64,000 nucleotides of DNA, from contig JBBAQX010000004.1 of assembly GCA_040400085.1 (NCBI GenBank), positions 1-64,000 of the forward strand. Reading direction: 5' to 3'. The DNA comes from HNR sp040400085. Lineage in GTDB: Bacteria; Actinomycetota; Actinomycetes; Actinomycetales; Microbacteriaceae. A program made the position numbers and the translations under genes. This document shows, piece after piece, positions 1 through 8,583 of this stretch. Below the pieces are notes generated by a model. The model was not told where the DNA came from and did no database searches. It worked only from the letters and a program-made list of their open reading frames with translations. The stretch's first letter is position 1, and each line of letters starts with the position of its first letter.

Positions 1-240
1 GACATCTTCCGTTTGGTCTCTTCTGAGTGGGTCTTACCCTTCTTGGCTTCAGACACCTTCCGTTTGTGGTCTTCTGAGTGGGTCTTACCCTTCTTGGCTT
101 CAGACATCTTCCGTTTGGCCTCTTCTGAGTGGGTCTTACCCTTCTTGGCTTCAGACATCTTCCGTTTGTGGTCTTCTGAGAGGGTCTTACCCTTGTTGAA
201 CTCAGAGAGTTTCCGTTTGGTCTCTTCCGAGAGGGTCTTA
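1..240. repeat. 51-bp tandem repeat inside the NUMOD3 array
   Basis: Near-identical 51-bp units begin at 1, 52, 103 and 154, with a more diverged one at about 205. Each unit is 17 codons, so the repeat keeps the reading frame and adds one NUMOD3 motif. The first three units differ at only a few positions, which points to recent unit duplication. The array continues beyond position 1. Confidence 0.9.
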
Positions 241-572
241 CCAGGGGTACCCTCCCCACCATCGGTTAGGTTGGTCAGCCTGGCTCCCTGGGCGCGATAG
301 TCTGCTATCCAGGTCTGTTCCGCAACTTCCCAACCTGGGCCCACACCTTGTTGGATAACATCCCAGCAGGGTTCCAAGCCCTTTGCCAGGATAGACCTTA
401 TCCAGTTGTTACGGTAGGTTTTCTCACCTCTCCTGGCACTCCTTAGATGGTCGTGGAATCGTTTTATCCCTTTCTGGTGAGTTTTCCCGACATAGCGAAC
501 CTCCAAGGTCTCAGGGTCACTCAGGGTATAGATTACCCAAGGTCGTTGGTCGTTTGAGTCTACTTTAGCCAT
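1..572 (-). CDS. GIY-YIG endonuclease with NUMOD3 repeats (3' end outside window)
   Basis: Reading leftward from the ATG at 572, the protein opens with a GIY-YIG nuclease core: VIY at residues 13-15 and YVG at 27-29, followed by a basic helix and a conserved Glu region (AEQTWIADY). From about residue 111 it becomes a tandem array of 17-residue NUMOD3 DNA-binding motifs of the type KMSEAKKGKTHSEETKR. At least four copies are visible before the gene leaves the window, so the C-terminus is missing. GIY-YIG plus NUMOD3 is the architecture of segment-type homing endonucleases of phages, which cut DNA at long asymmetric sites. The gene is free-standing and follows a terminator, as expected of a mobile insertion. 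Confidence 0.9.
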   Translation of the reverse strand, partial: MAKVDSNDQRPWVIYTLSDPETLEVRYVGKTHQKGIKRFHDHLRSARRGEKTYRNNWIRSILAKGLEPCWDVIQQGVGPGWEVAEQTWIADYRAQGARLTNLTDGGEGTPGKTLSEETKRKLSEFNKGKTLSEDHKRKMSEAKKGKTHSEEAKRKMSEAKKGKTHSEDHKRKVSEAKKGKTHSEETKRKM

Positions 573-587
573 AGCTTAGTCACGGGG

Positions 588-613
588 AAAGCCCCCTGGG
601 GAAGGGGGCTTTT
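588..613 (-). terminator. Rho-independent terminator downstream of the 630-1277 gene
   Basis: A GC-rich inverted repeat (AAAGCCCCCT and AGGGGGCTTT around a short loop) lies 17 bases after the stop of the leftward gene at 630. It precedes the start of the endonuclease gene at 572. The flanking A/T triplets are short, so it may act in either direction. Confidence 0.7.
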
Positions 614-629
614 GGCTGAGGTATGAGGC

Positions 630-1277
630 TCAGAGGTCCTGGGGGGAGGACTTCGGGTCTGTGACCAACAAACCGTTGTCCTCCAGGGGCCTGTAGGGGG
701 CATCCAAAGAGAACTCCAGCTTGACCCCCTTGGCCGTGACCAGGGCAATAAGCCCCTGGATAGAGCCTTGAGCTTCGGCACGGGCTAGAGCCACAGTCCG
801 TGCCGTCCTATCCATGCTAGCCCACAGCAACCTGAGGTTCCGAAGGCGGATGGCCACCCCATAATTCCTCTGGAGTTTAGGGTCCTTGAGCTTCCGGTAC
901 ATCTCCGGGAACCTGCCCACAAAGTCCTCCACCCGGTCATGCTTGTAGCGCTTCATGTGGCGCATACCGTAGATGCGACTGCCAGGGGGGTAATGGATGC
1001 AGTCCTCCCGGAAGGTCTGAGCCCAGGGTGCGTCCAGGCCCATTTTGACAAAGGGGGCGGATTCAACCAAGTCGTCCTCATCCCCCTCTCCCTCACAATC
1101 CGTCGTCACCAGGCTAGGCTTAGCGACTTGGGGGACGGGAGCCACCGGGCGGGTCGAAACCTGGGTAACCCTGCCGATGATCTGAGTCTCTTCTGCATCA
1201 AGGAGAGCAGAAAGGGCAGGCCGGACATGGCGGAGGATGGTCGTCACGGTGTGTGGCACGATGAGGTCTTCTTGCAT
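630..1277 (-). CDS. Hypothetical protein
   Basis: A protein of 215 residues that I do not recognise. The N-terminal 30 residues look helical, a Pro/Val-rich and then acidic linker follows (GEGDEDDLVES), and the C-terminal two thirds are basic and helical (for example HMKRYKHDRVEDFVGRF). I chose the ATG at 1277 because AGGG lies 8 bases upstream. The frame is open to a GTG at 1298 with no clear ribosome site. The gene stands alone between two terminators (588-613 and 1467-1492), so it is probably transcribed from its own promoter in the 1278-1466 gap. I could not assign promoter boxes there. Confidence 0.6.
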   Translation of the reverse strand: MQEDLIVPHTVTTILRHVRPALSALLDAEETQIIGRVTQVSTRPVAPVPQVAKPSLVTTDCEGEGDEDDLVESAPFVKMGLDAPWAQTFREDCIHYPPGSRIYGMRHMKRYKHDRVEDFVGRFPEMYRKLKDPKLQRNYGVAIRLRNLRLLWASMDRTARTVALARAEAQGSIQGLIALVTAKGVKLEFSLDAPYRPLEDNGLLVTDPKSSPQDL

Positions 1278-1466
1278 GGTGAAGACCCTACACCACACAA
1301 GCCCTGAGAGGGCACCCCGCCCGTTGTCCCGTCGTCAGCCAAACTAAAGTTTATCGCGGAAGTTCACAGTCTACACCAGACCTGGGAAAACATAGGGCGA
1401 AGAGGGCTCCCGGGCCACAAAAGATCGGCGGGGACGTGGACTGTCAGTTGTTCAATTCTTAAAGAG

Positions 1467-1492
1467 AAAACCCCCTATTGCAGGGGGTTTTT
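1467..1492 (-). terminator. Terminator closing the sheath operon
   Basis: On the minus strand AAAAACCCCCT, a 5-base loop and AGGGGGTTTT form a strong hairpin followed by TCTCTTT. It lies 73 bases after the tail-sheath stop codon and is the natural end of the late transcript. The remaining 1278-1466 gap holds no gene that I can see. Confidence 0.85.
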
Positions 1493-1513
1493 GGGGTCTT
1501 CCGCTAAGCTAGT

Positions 1514-1544
1514 GGGGGTGCAAACTTTTTTGGTCCGCACCCTC
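1514..1544 (-). other. Second hairpin in the sheath 3' untranslated region
   Basis: GGGGGTGC pairs with GCACCCTC (one G-T pair) across a 15-base loop that contains six consecutive T on the plus strand. It lies between the sheath stop and the main terminator. It may stabilise the mRNA end. It has no U tract of its own. Confidence 0.4.
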
Positions 1545-1564
1545 CCGTAGACCGATGGTCGATC

Positions 1565-4500
1565 TCAGAGGCGGGTCCTTACATTCAGGGTGACCATGAT
1601 GTAGAGGAGGGGGAAGACCGGGGCGTAGTAGCCCTCAACCCCGATCAGGGTGGGGTCCGACGAGTCGATAGCTGCCCTGATCCCTTGGGAAGCCGAGACG
1701 ATCTCCGCCTGCTTTAGCCCCCGGAAGTAGGTGGTCAGAGAGACTTCAATCTCGTTGGTCCGGGTAGAAAGCAGCTTGGTGCCGATGTAGGGGTCCAGGA
1801 CAGCCCGGGTCCCTTGCTGCACATAGTCTGCGATCTGGGTAACCGTGGGGAGGCGGGTCAGGATAGACGCCATGTTGGTCGTCAACCCGTGACGAACCCG
1901 GATGATGGGGTCCAGGTCTTCCAAGACCGTGAGGCCGGAAACCGCTACGTTGTTGGCAGTTACGGGGTCCAGGATACGCACCAGCCGGGTGATGCCCACC
2001 AGACGCCGCCGCGTGTAGGGGGTGGCCACATCAACTTGGGGGCTAACCACAGCACCGGCCAAAGCCGCTGCCAGGAAGGTCCCGTCGATAAGCTCCTCTA
2101 CGTTGTTCCCAAGCTCATCCGAGAGGGTGACCACGCAAGAGTCAGGGTAGACCCCGACCATCCGGTTGGAGACCAGGCCACGAGCTACGGACTGTGCCGC
2201 CGTGGGGATGGTCCCGGAGGCGAACCCGAAGAAGGCCATCCTCTCGGCCTGGTTCCGGATCGAAGACATCACTTCGCAATGCTGAGCCAGGTAGGTCGTG
2301 ATCTGAGTGCTCGGGTTGAGCGACACCAGCAAGCTGGGCCGGATGTTCCCGGGGATGGGGGCTGCCAGTTCGTTGATGGCCGTGATATAGTCCGTCACGG
2401 AACCTTCGTTGGTCTGGGGCACCTTCTTGACCTGTTTGATGCCTACCAGGACCGCTCCGTTAAGAAGGGCCAGGTAAGCTCCCATGGTCAGCCGGTTGGA
2501 GCTACTCAGGCGACCGTAGTTCGCCTCAACATTCTTGAACTGCTGGAATAGCTTGGGCTCAAAGTCCTGCTTGAGGTACCGGTAGGAGATGTAGTAGTAG
2601 TCTCCCACATTGGGCTCCAACCCCGAGGGGTTGAAGGTGGCCAGGTTCGCCGTGTTGTTGAGACCAGCACCCACCGTGTTGGTCACCAGAAGCTCAAGGC
2701 CGGGGACAGCGTAGGTGGGGATGGCCGGGCTTACCAGGAAGGTAGGCGACACGATCAGGGTGAACGTACCACCCGGGGTGTAGCTTCCGGTAGACGAAGG
2801 CAGAACGCTGAACCGGAGACCGGTCCTGGCATCTGTGTAGGTCTGCCCAGGGACACCTTCACCGTTAGACCCCTCCAGGTTGGAGGAGTTAACCATGAAG
2901 ATATCATGGGCATTCTCTCCGTTGTCCCCATCAATACCGGGGCGGATACCGGTACCCGTCGTGACGTTGAAAGCGGAGTTGGCGGAGTTGGTGAAGGCAA
3001 TGCTTGCCGCAACCCCCGTGGTCAACGTCTCGATAGTGAGGTAGTTAGACCCGAAGGTCTCCGGGTAGGCAATAGCCGCAGCGGCAAACCCAGCGGTTGC
3101 CATGAGGCTGTTGGCCACCTCTTGAGCGGACACCCTTACCTGGGAAGCTACATCTCCCTGGTTGAAGCCCAAGAGAGCGTTGGCAGACCCGTCCAGGATG
3201 ACCAGCGAACTCTGGTCCCCGTTGGTGTTGCTGGTGAGGCGAACCTTTTGCAGGTTCGACAAGGTACCCACGCTTGCAAGGCTAAAGGTAGCCACAGCGT
3301 TGATGGCCGCAGCGACAGCAGCCGCGGTTACTGCGGGACCGGAAGGCAGGATAACCTGAACATCCGTTCCGTTAGCCCGGACCTTGAAGGTGTCGTTGAG
3401 CCCTGCCGTGATGTTGAAAGGACCTGCGATGGTCCCTGCCAGGGTAGCCGGCTTGTTCAGGCTTTGAGCCGAACCGGAAGCCGACTTGAAGGGCGTCCAA
3501 CCAAGGAGGGCGTTGGCCGTTCCCTGTTGCACGGTAACCTTGCTCTTGGCATCAAAGCCGCCGGGGAGGGCCGCGGGGGTCGAGAAGGTCTTGAGGATGA
3601 AGACGGCATCTCCGCCAATGGTCACCGTAGAGACCAGGTTGGCCACCGTGGGTCCAAGCTCTGCGGTCAGGGCAGCATCAATGTCGGCGTTCAGAGCCGC
3701 CACGATGGCTGCCGGGGTTTGCAGACCGACCGGTAGAGAGGTGGTCACCGTCAGAAGCTCAGAGAACGTGGTCCCTGTAACGGACCCTGTATCGATCTCC
3801 AGGATGATGGTGTTGTCCGGGGCCGCAGGGACCAGGATGCTACCACCGGAGAGGGTGACGTGGCTTCCAACCAGGGCGCCGCGGGTGGCGGTGGTGAGGT
3901 TGGTTGTCTGGTCGGCACCGTTGAGCTTGGTTACCCACTGAGCCGACTGAGTGTAGAAGCTGTAGGGCTCTGCACCGTCGTTGGTAAAGATAGCGTTGCG
4001 GGCAGCCTGGGTACCGAAGGTCACCGTCACGATCTCAGAAACGGGGATACCGTCTCCGGTGTGGATAGCGTCAGGGATGTTCTCCACCCCACGAGGCCAG
4101 GCAACAGTCTGGGAGAGACCGGCCTTCACCCCGAACCGAACCTGGAATAGGTTGGTGTTCCGGATAGCCGAGAAGACCTCGTACTGACCGCTACCGACAG
4201 GACCCGCCACCTTGTTGGTGATGACGTAGGTGTCGTCAGCCAAACGGTTGTGGTAGAAGGTTGCGAAAGCCTTGTGGTCCGGGGGGATCGTCCCTTGAAG
4301 GGTAATCTTCCGGTTGACCCCGTCCACAGCCACAACCTTGACGGCGCTACGGCCCAACGCATCCTGAAGGGTCCGACCGGTGTAGACCGTGACCAGGTCG
4401 GGGCGGTTGGTATCGACACCCTGGCGACCATTGGCAATGCTGTTGTAGAGAACAGCGCCAAGGGGGGTGTCTCGCCCATTCCCCAGGGTGGGGATAAAGG

Positions 4501-5845
4501 GGAGTAGGTACTCGTTGGCGGAGGTGACCGAAGGCACCACCGTGGTATCCACAACCCTCTCGCACTCCAAGAGGAAGACCTTGTCGTCGATAAGGGTCGG
4601 GATGACTTGGCTGCTACCAAGAGGGGTGGCCCCCGTGGTGGTGACATCCGAAGTCACCAAAGAGCTAGCACCCCAATGGATGATGCTGACATCCGAAGAG
4701 GGGTTCGAGATGACGAAGTCCGGGCCCTGGATAAAGTCATTCCGGCCGGGGCTGATACCACACCGAAGCACCGTGGTTACAGCGGTGTTGGGGAGGTAAT
4801 CAAAGGTCTCTTGCCACGTATTCGCAAAGTAGCTGATCTGGACGGTAGACCCGGGAGCCGGAGGGGACGCCAAGGTCACCTTCCCGTTTTGACCGTCAAC
4901 AGCGGAAGCCAGGACTTGAGCCCCGTTGACCTTCACGACCACCTTGGCGGGGTCAGTGGTCGTGATACCTCCGCTGGTACCGTCCACCACAGGGCGGTTG
5001 AAGACCTGGAAAACAGCGTTCCGGCTGGTCTTGGTTCCCTGGGTAAAGCCCAGAACCCCGTTGGCATTGCCATCCGTGATCTCAAGGGAGACAGCCGAGT
5101 TGAACTGGAGGTGCTTTAGACCCTGGTTGTCCGTGAAAACGCTGGTGGTCAAGCCCGAGATAGCCTGAGCATCGATCTGGCTCTTCACCGAAGCTGCCGT
5201 GGCTGCCGGGTTTGCCAGCAGCACCACCGTAGCCTCCGCACCATTCACCTTGATCTTGAAGGTGTCGCTCAACCCAGCTTGGATGTTGAAGGTCTCAACG
5301 CCGGGGGACAACAACTGTGCGGTGTCAGTGGTGACCTGATCGCTGACGTTGTCAGTGAATGCCGTGTCGCCGCGGTGAAAGTTGTAGGTGATTACAACGA
5401 TATCCGTGGGCTGGGTAGGGACCTGGAGAACGACGTAACCCCTGGTACCATCTACCGAGCCTACAGCTACCGGGGTCCCGTTCACCTTGACGACCACCGC
5501 TCGGGTGTCGTTGGTAACAATACCCAAACCCTGTCCGTCTACCAGCGGGTAGTTACGGACCCGGAACTTGACCCTCGTACCATCCTGGGGGCCCAGGGTG
5601 GGCTTCTGGGGGTTGACCTCATCCAAAACCCAAGACTGGCTTACATCCTCGTTGTAGACGGGGGTGTCCGTTACGGAGCTAGAGCCCCGGACCATCTCAA
5701 AGTCCAGTTGGTCTAGCTCTTCCTGCCCAACACCTAGGAGGAAGGGGATACGGATACCCCCTGCCGCGCCTTGAATGTTCGCATCGAAAAGCGTCTTGAC
5801 GTAAATTCCCGGCGGGGCGTAGGTGGGGAAAGGACCAAAGTTCAT
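1565..5845 (-). CDS. Tail sheath protein with large repeat-bearing insertion
   Basis: A 1426-residue contractile-tail sheath protein. The N-terminus (TYAPPGIYVKT) and the C-terminal 340 residues carry the sheath fold signature: a RRRLVGITRL strand, a VSGLTVLEDLDPIIRVRHG segment, then helices ending near YIGTKLLSTRT. Typical sheaths are 400-700 residues. The excess lies between about 90 and 1000 and contains repeated modules. Type A (about 92-157, 278-345 and a weaker one near 490-545) shares VVVKVNG...VDG..G.V.L. Type B (about 184-270, 685-790 and 808-895) shares AGLxDTFKxxxNG and a closing ANxLLGF/W. The B modules recall the IN-type motifs of flagellar hook-associated proteins. These probably decorate the tail surface. 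The gene follows the zinc-ribbon gene after 87 bases and is last before the terminator. Confidence 0.88.
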   Translation of the reverse strand: MNFGPFPTYAPPGIYVKTLFDANIQGAAGGIRIPFLLGVGQEELDQLDFEMVRGSSSVTDTPVYNEDVSQSWVLDEVNPQKPTLGPQDGTRVKFRVRNYPLVDGQGLGIVTNDTRAVVVKVNGTPVAVGSVDGTRGYVVLQVPTQPTDIVVITYNFHRGDTAFTDNVSDQVTTDTAQLLSPGVETFNIQAGLSDTFKIKVNGAEATVVLLANPAATAASVKSQIDAQAISGLTTSVFTDNQGLKHLQFNSAVSLEITDGNANGVLGFTQGTKTSRNAVFQVFNRPVVDGTSGGITTTDPAKVVVKVNGAQVLASAVDGQNGKVTLASPPAPGSTVQISYFANTWQETFDYLPNTAVTTVLRCGISPGRNDFIQGPDFVISNPSSDVSIIHWGASSLVTSDVTTTGATPLGSSQVIPTLIDDKVFLLECERVVDTTVVPSVTSANEYLLPFIPTLGNGRDTPLGAVLYNSIANGRQGVDTNRPDLVTVYTGRTLQDALGRSAVKVVAVDGVNRKITLQGTIPPDHKAFATFYHNRLADDTYVITNKVAGPVGSGQYEVFSAIRNTNLFQVRFGVKAGLSQTVAWPRGVENIPDAIHTGDGIPVSEIVTVTFGTQAARNAIFTNDGAEPYSFYTQSAQWVTKLNGADQTTNLTTATRGALVGSHVTLSGGSILVPAAPDNTIILEIDTGSVTGTTFSELLTVTTSLPVGLQTPAAIVAALNADIDAALTAELGPTVANLVSTVTIGGDAVFILKTFSTPAALPGGFDAKSKVTVQQGTANALLGWTPFKSASGSAQSLNKPATLAGTIAGPFNITAGLNDTFKVRANGTDVQVILPSGPAVTAAAVAAAINAVATFSLASVGTLSNLQKVRLTSNTNGDQSSLVILDGSANALLGFNQGDVASQVRVSAQEVANSLMATAGFAAAAIAYPETFGSNYLTIETLTTGVAASIAFTNSANSAFNVTTGTGIRPGIDGDNGENAHDIFMVNSSNLEGSNGEGVPGQTYTDARTGLRFSVLPSSTGSYTPGGTFTLIVSPTFLVSPAIPTYAVPGLELLVTNTVGAGLNNTANLATFNPSGLEPNVGDYYYISYRYLKQDFEPKLFQQFKNVEANYGRLSSSNRLTMGAYLALLNGAVLVGIKQVKKVPQTNEGSVTDYITAINELAAPIPGNIRPSLLVSLNPSTQITTYLAQHCEVMSSIRNQAERMAFFGFASGTIPTAAQSVARGLVSNRMVGVYPDSCVVTLSDELGNNVEELIDGTFLAAALAGAVVSPQVDVATPYTRRRLVGITRLVRILDPVTANNVAVSGLTVLEDLDPIIRVRHGLTTNMASILTRLPTVTQIADYVQQGTRAVLDPYIGTKLLSTRTNEIEVSLTTYFRGLKQAEIVSASQGIRAAIDSSDPTLIGVEGYYAPVFPLLYIMVTLNVRTRL

Positions 5846-5932
5846 GACGGTACCCTGGTAAGGATATAAGTTTCATAGGCGTCGGGGTCTGATGTGGGGT
5901 CTGGGTCTAAAGGGGAAGGGTTTAGAGGTACT

Positions 5933-6385
5933 TTAAGGCTTCTTGGCCGAGGGCATTGCTGCTTTCTGGGCTTCAAGGGCCTTGAAGGCATCCTTGCCCA
6001 TCTTCTTCCGGGCTTCCCTACCCGCAAGGCTCATGGGCTCGTAGTCAATGAACCCATCGCCGTCATGCCGAATCAGAGCGTGTGTCTGGCCTTCACGTCG
6101 AGCTTTGGCCTTTACAGCTTTCTTCTCTTCGTAGGTCAGCCACCGCTTCTCTGCGCTAGCTCCCACGGCCCTATCCGCTGTGGGATAGTCCTGGTGATGA
6201 ACGCCTGAATCCGCCGGGTGCCTATCCGGGGGCGCTGCAAACTGGAGGCCGAAGTCTTCACCATCCCATTCCCGGGGAGCCTTCTCTTGGCATTCCGGGC
6301 AGGTGTAATGCGGATTGAGCCCCATCTTGAGGGTTCGCTCAAAGATCAGGTTGCAGGGCTCGCAGTAGTAGGCGTACTTGGGCAT
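5933..6385 (-). CDS. FmdB-type zinc-ribbon protein
   Basis: A protein of 150 residues. The N-terminus has the FmdB-like zinc ribbon: MPKYAYYCEPC, then a loop, then TCPEC, giving two CxxC pairs about 20 residues apart. The rest is charged and helical and ends in a Lys/Ala-rich tail. Such ribbons are common in phage structural clusters, but their role is unknown. It overlaps the 3' end of the 6346-7545 gene by 40 bases, suggesting translational coupling. A second ribbon protein of similar size occurs at 21718-22128. Confidence 0.75.
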   Translation of the reverse strand: MPKYAYYCEPCNLIFERTLKMGLNPHYTCPECQEKAPREWDGEDFGLQFAAPPDRHPADSGVHHQDYPTADRAVGASAEKRWLTYEEKKAVKAKARREGQTHALIRHDGDGFIDYEPMSLAGREARKKMGKDAFKALEAQKAAMPSAKKP

Positions 6386-7545
6386 AGGCCCGAGTATAAG
6401 CCTATACGCTCGAAATCGCTATTCCTGCCTACAATGACAGGGTGGGCAGCAAAGTAAAGGCTGTTCCCTGCCAGGGGTTTGATCCCCCGGGGCTCTTCCT
6501 GGCTCACCCTGGAGATGGTCAAGGGTAGGGGGTAGTGTACCTCCCAATCGGCCTGTACTTGAAGGCTCAGGCCCACTTGATAGTAGTAGGTGTCCCCAGC
6601 CTCATCGTAAACATCTTCGCTTTCCCCGGTCAAAGAGACATCGACCACTTCGATTCCCTCGAACCCAAGGGTAGAGCGCCGTTCCTGGAGGAACACCATC
6701 ATGGCATGGTCCGCTATCTCTTCCATCTGGATAGGGTCCTGAGCCAGGATGGTCAGGTCAAAGTTGGCGTCAATCCTGCCACCGTAAGCCTGGGCGGCAT
6801 CTACACGGTTAGGGTAAACCACGACACCAACCGTGTTCCCCGTGGCAGCCCTCTTCCCAAAGGCCAAGACCACCCCAGGCAACGTGGTCTGGTCCGAGGT
6901 GTTCCAATAGAAGTCCACAGGACCTATCCTCGGAACCGCATAGCGATAATCCGAAGAGAACACTTGCCCCTTGGCAGGTGAGTCCGTCAAGGTCACACGG
7001 TCCTGGTCCCGGGTAAAGTCCAGGCCCTCCCGGAGGAAAACACTACGGTTGAGCCACAACCGAAAGGTGTTGTCCACCGGCATATGCTGCAAGTAGAAAA
7101 CCCGGGGGTCATCCGTAGGCCGGAAAGACGCAACCTCATCGGTCACCGTCAAGAGGGGATCGATGATGAACTTGCCAGGCTGTTGAGGGTTCGTGGGCGC
7201 CTCTTCGATACGAAGATAGTAAACCCCTGGAGCCGTGGGGAAACGCCCCCCATTGGCTCTTACAGCGGAATGGTCTTCCCGAATCCACTCCAGGGGATAG
7301 ACCGGCTGCCCAAAGGTGGCCAACATGACATGGCTGACCACCGTTCCGATATAGTTGTCCGCAGCAAGCTGCGTCTTGTTGATGCTGGTCCCTTTGAGAA
7401 CAATCCCGTACGGGGGGCGTTCCTCGAAGACGTACTTGTTCTCAATGTACGGGACTATCTTGGAATAGACCGGGTGGCGGGCAAAGCTGTCCTTTAGCTC
7501 TTGAAGGATACGCCTCTTGAGAGGGGACAGGAAGTATGCGTACAC
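6346..7545 (-). CDS. Virion structural protein, unknown role
   Basis: A protein of 399 residues without a family name I can give. It starts with a short helix (SPLKRRILQELKDSF), then alternating beta-rich segments. A middle section with RDQDRVTLTDSP resembles the strand-turn repeats seen in other proteins of this module, and the C-terminal half is predicted alpha/beta (AFGKRAATGNTVGVVVYPNR). Its position just upstream of the ribbon and sheath genes suggests a neck, tail-terminator or sheath-associated role. The 5' end overlaps the actin-like gene by 52 bases. No better ATG lies downstream, so the overlap is probably real. Confidence 0.65.
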   Translation of the reverse strand: MYAYFLSPLKRRILQELKDSFARHPVYSKIVPYIENKYVFEERPPYGIVLKGTSINKTQLAADNYIGTVVSHVMLATFGQPVYPLEWIREDHSAVRANGGRFPTAPGVYYLRIEEAPTNPQQPGKFIIDPLLTVTDEVASFRPTDDPRVFYLQHMPVDNTFRLWLNRSVFLREGLDFTRDQDRVTLTDSPAKGQVFSSDYRYAVPRIGPVDFYWNTSDQTTLPGVVLAFGKRAATGNTVGVVVYPNRVDAAQAYGGRIDANFDLTILAQDPIQMEEIADHAMMVFLQERRSTLGFEGIEVVDVSLTGESEDVYDEAGDTYYYQVGLSLQVQADWEVHYPLPLTISRVSQEEPRGIKPLAGNSLYFAAHPVIVGRNSDFERIGLYSGLCPSTPTTASPAT

Positions 7546-8564
7546 GGTCTAGGCCCCGGGGGTAATTCTTCTTGCTGTGCCAGGACCAACAGACCCTCAG
7601 CCACCGCGGTCATGGGGTCTTTGGCTACCCGGACCTCGGATACCTGGAAAGGCAGCTTCTTCCGGATGCTTTCAAGCTCTTCTTGGAAGATAGCCATGAA
7701 GGACCCCGCCTTGGTCATTCCCCCCGAGAGAACCATCGGGATGGGCTCATGTAGCTCCAGGCTAGACTTCACGGCTGCCATCTGCTGAGCGAGGGTGGTC
7801 AGGGTGTAGGAGATAGACGCCCTGATATACATGGCGATAGCTTCCTGGTCCCTGTTCGAGGGGTTCTTGAGGTCTACCCCCTTCTCTTTGACGGTGCATA
7901 CCCGAACCGGCGTAGACCCGATAGCCTTGGCAGCGTGGGTGTCTACCCAATCCCCAGCCCTGGTATGGCTGTAAGCCAAAGCCTGTACCGTCTGGTAAGC
8001 CAGGGCCACGTTGACCATACCCGACCCAAAGCTGATGCCCACGCCCGAGAACATGGTGTCGGCGCACTGGCTATAGATAACGGCCATGGCCTCGTTGGCA
8101 GGCATGGGCTTGTAGCCGTGGTCCCCAATGATCTTCCGGAAGACTTCCTGGTGGTACACTACATCCTGGCCCGGGTCGTCAATCGGTGCTGCCGGGACGC
8201 TGTAATAGCAAAGCTCCCCATCTTCCAAGGGAACGTCCAAGACGTTGAAGACCAGAAGGGATAGGATCTGCTGGGCGTCAAGCTCACCGGCTGCGATAAC
8301 CCCGCGAGCCAAGGGACGACGGACATCTCGCTTGAAGAGTGCCGCGTACTGCATCGCAGAGTCACCGAGAACGACCAAAGCCCCTTCGTGCTCTACGTAG
8401 GGTACCTTGGTCATCTTGAGGTGCTTCTTGGCCTCAGGCTCCAGGTCCAAGAAGCAATCCCTGACCCGCTTGGTAACGACTTGTCCGCCCTTCTCACGGG
8501 CGGACACCAGGTTCATCGTACCAACATCCAAACCACGTCCCGGATTCTCAGTGCTCATCGTCAT
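7494..8564 (-). CDS. Actin-like ATPase (ParM/MreB superfamily)
   Basis: A protein of 356 residues with the actin/Hsp70 nucleotide-binding signatures: phosphate-1 loop GLDVGTMN at 11-18, phosphate-2 loop GISFGSGMVNVAL at about 176-188, and adenosine motif MVLSGGMTKAGSF at about 287-299. Length and spacing fit filament-forming bacterial actins such as ParM and Alp proteins rather than Hsp70. In the cell such proteins polymerise to move or position DNA or phage particles. That role here is inference. The frame is open to 8666, but GAGG sits 6 bases before the ATG at 8564, which I take as the start. It lies within the virion operon between a Dps-like gene and a structural gene, an unusual place for a cytoskeletal protein. 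Confidence 0.85.
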   Translation of the reverse strand: MTMSTENPGRGLDVGTMNLVSAREKGGQVVTKRVRDCFLDLEPEAKKHLKMTKVPYVEHEGALVVLGDSAMQYAALFKRDVRRPLARGVIAAGELDAQQILSLLVFNVLDVPLEDGELCYYSVPAAPIDDPGQDVVYHQEVFRKIIGDHGYKPMPANEAMAVIYSQCADTMFSGVGISFGSGMVNVALAYQTVQALAYSHTRAGDWVDTHAAKAIGSTPVRVCTVKEKGVDLKNPSNRDQEAIAMYIRASISYTLTTLAQQMAAVKSSLELHEPIPMVLSGGMTKAGSFMAIFQEELESIRKKLPFQVSEVRVAKDPMTAVAEGLLVLAQQEELPPGPRPCTHTSCPLSRGVSFKS

Positions 8565-8583
8565 CTTTTTCCTCGGCATAGCC

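Noticed and set aside
1278..1466. A tRNA or small RNA gene in the gap
   Set aside because: No cloverleaf, T-loop consensus or CCA end was visible on either strand. Only the downstream hairpins stand out.
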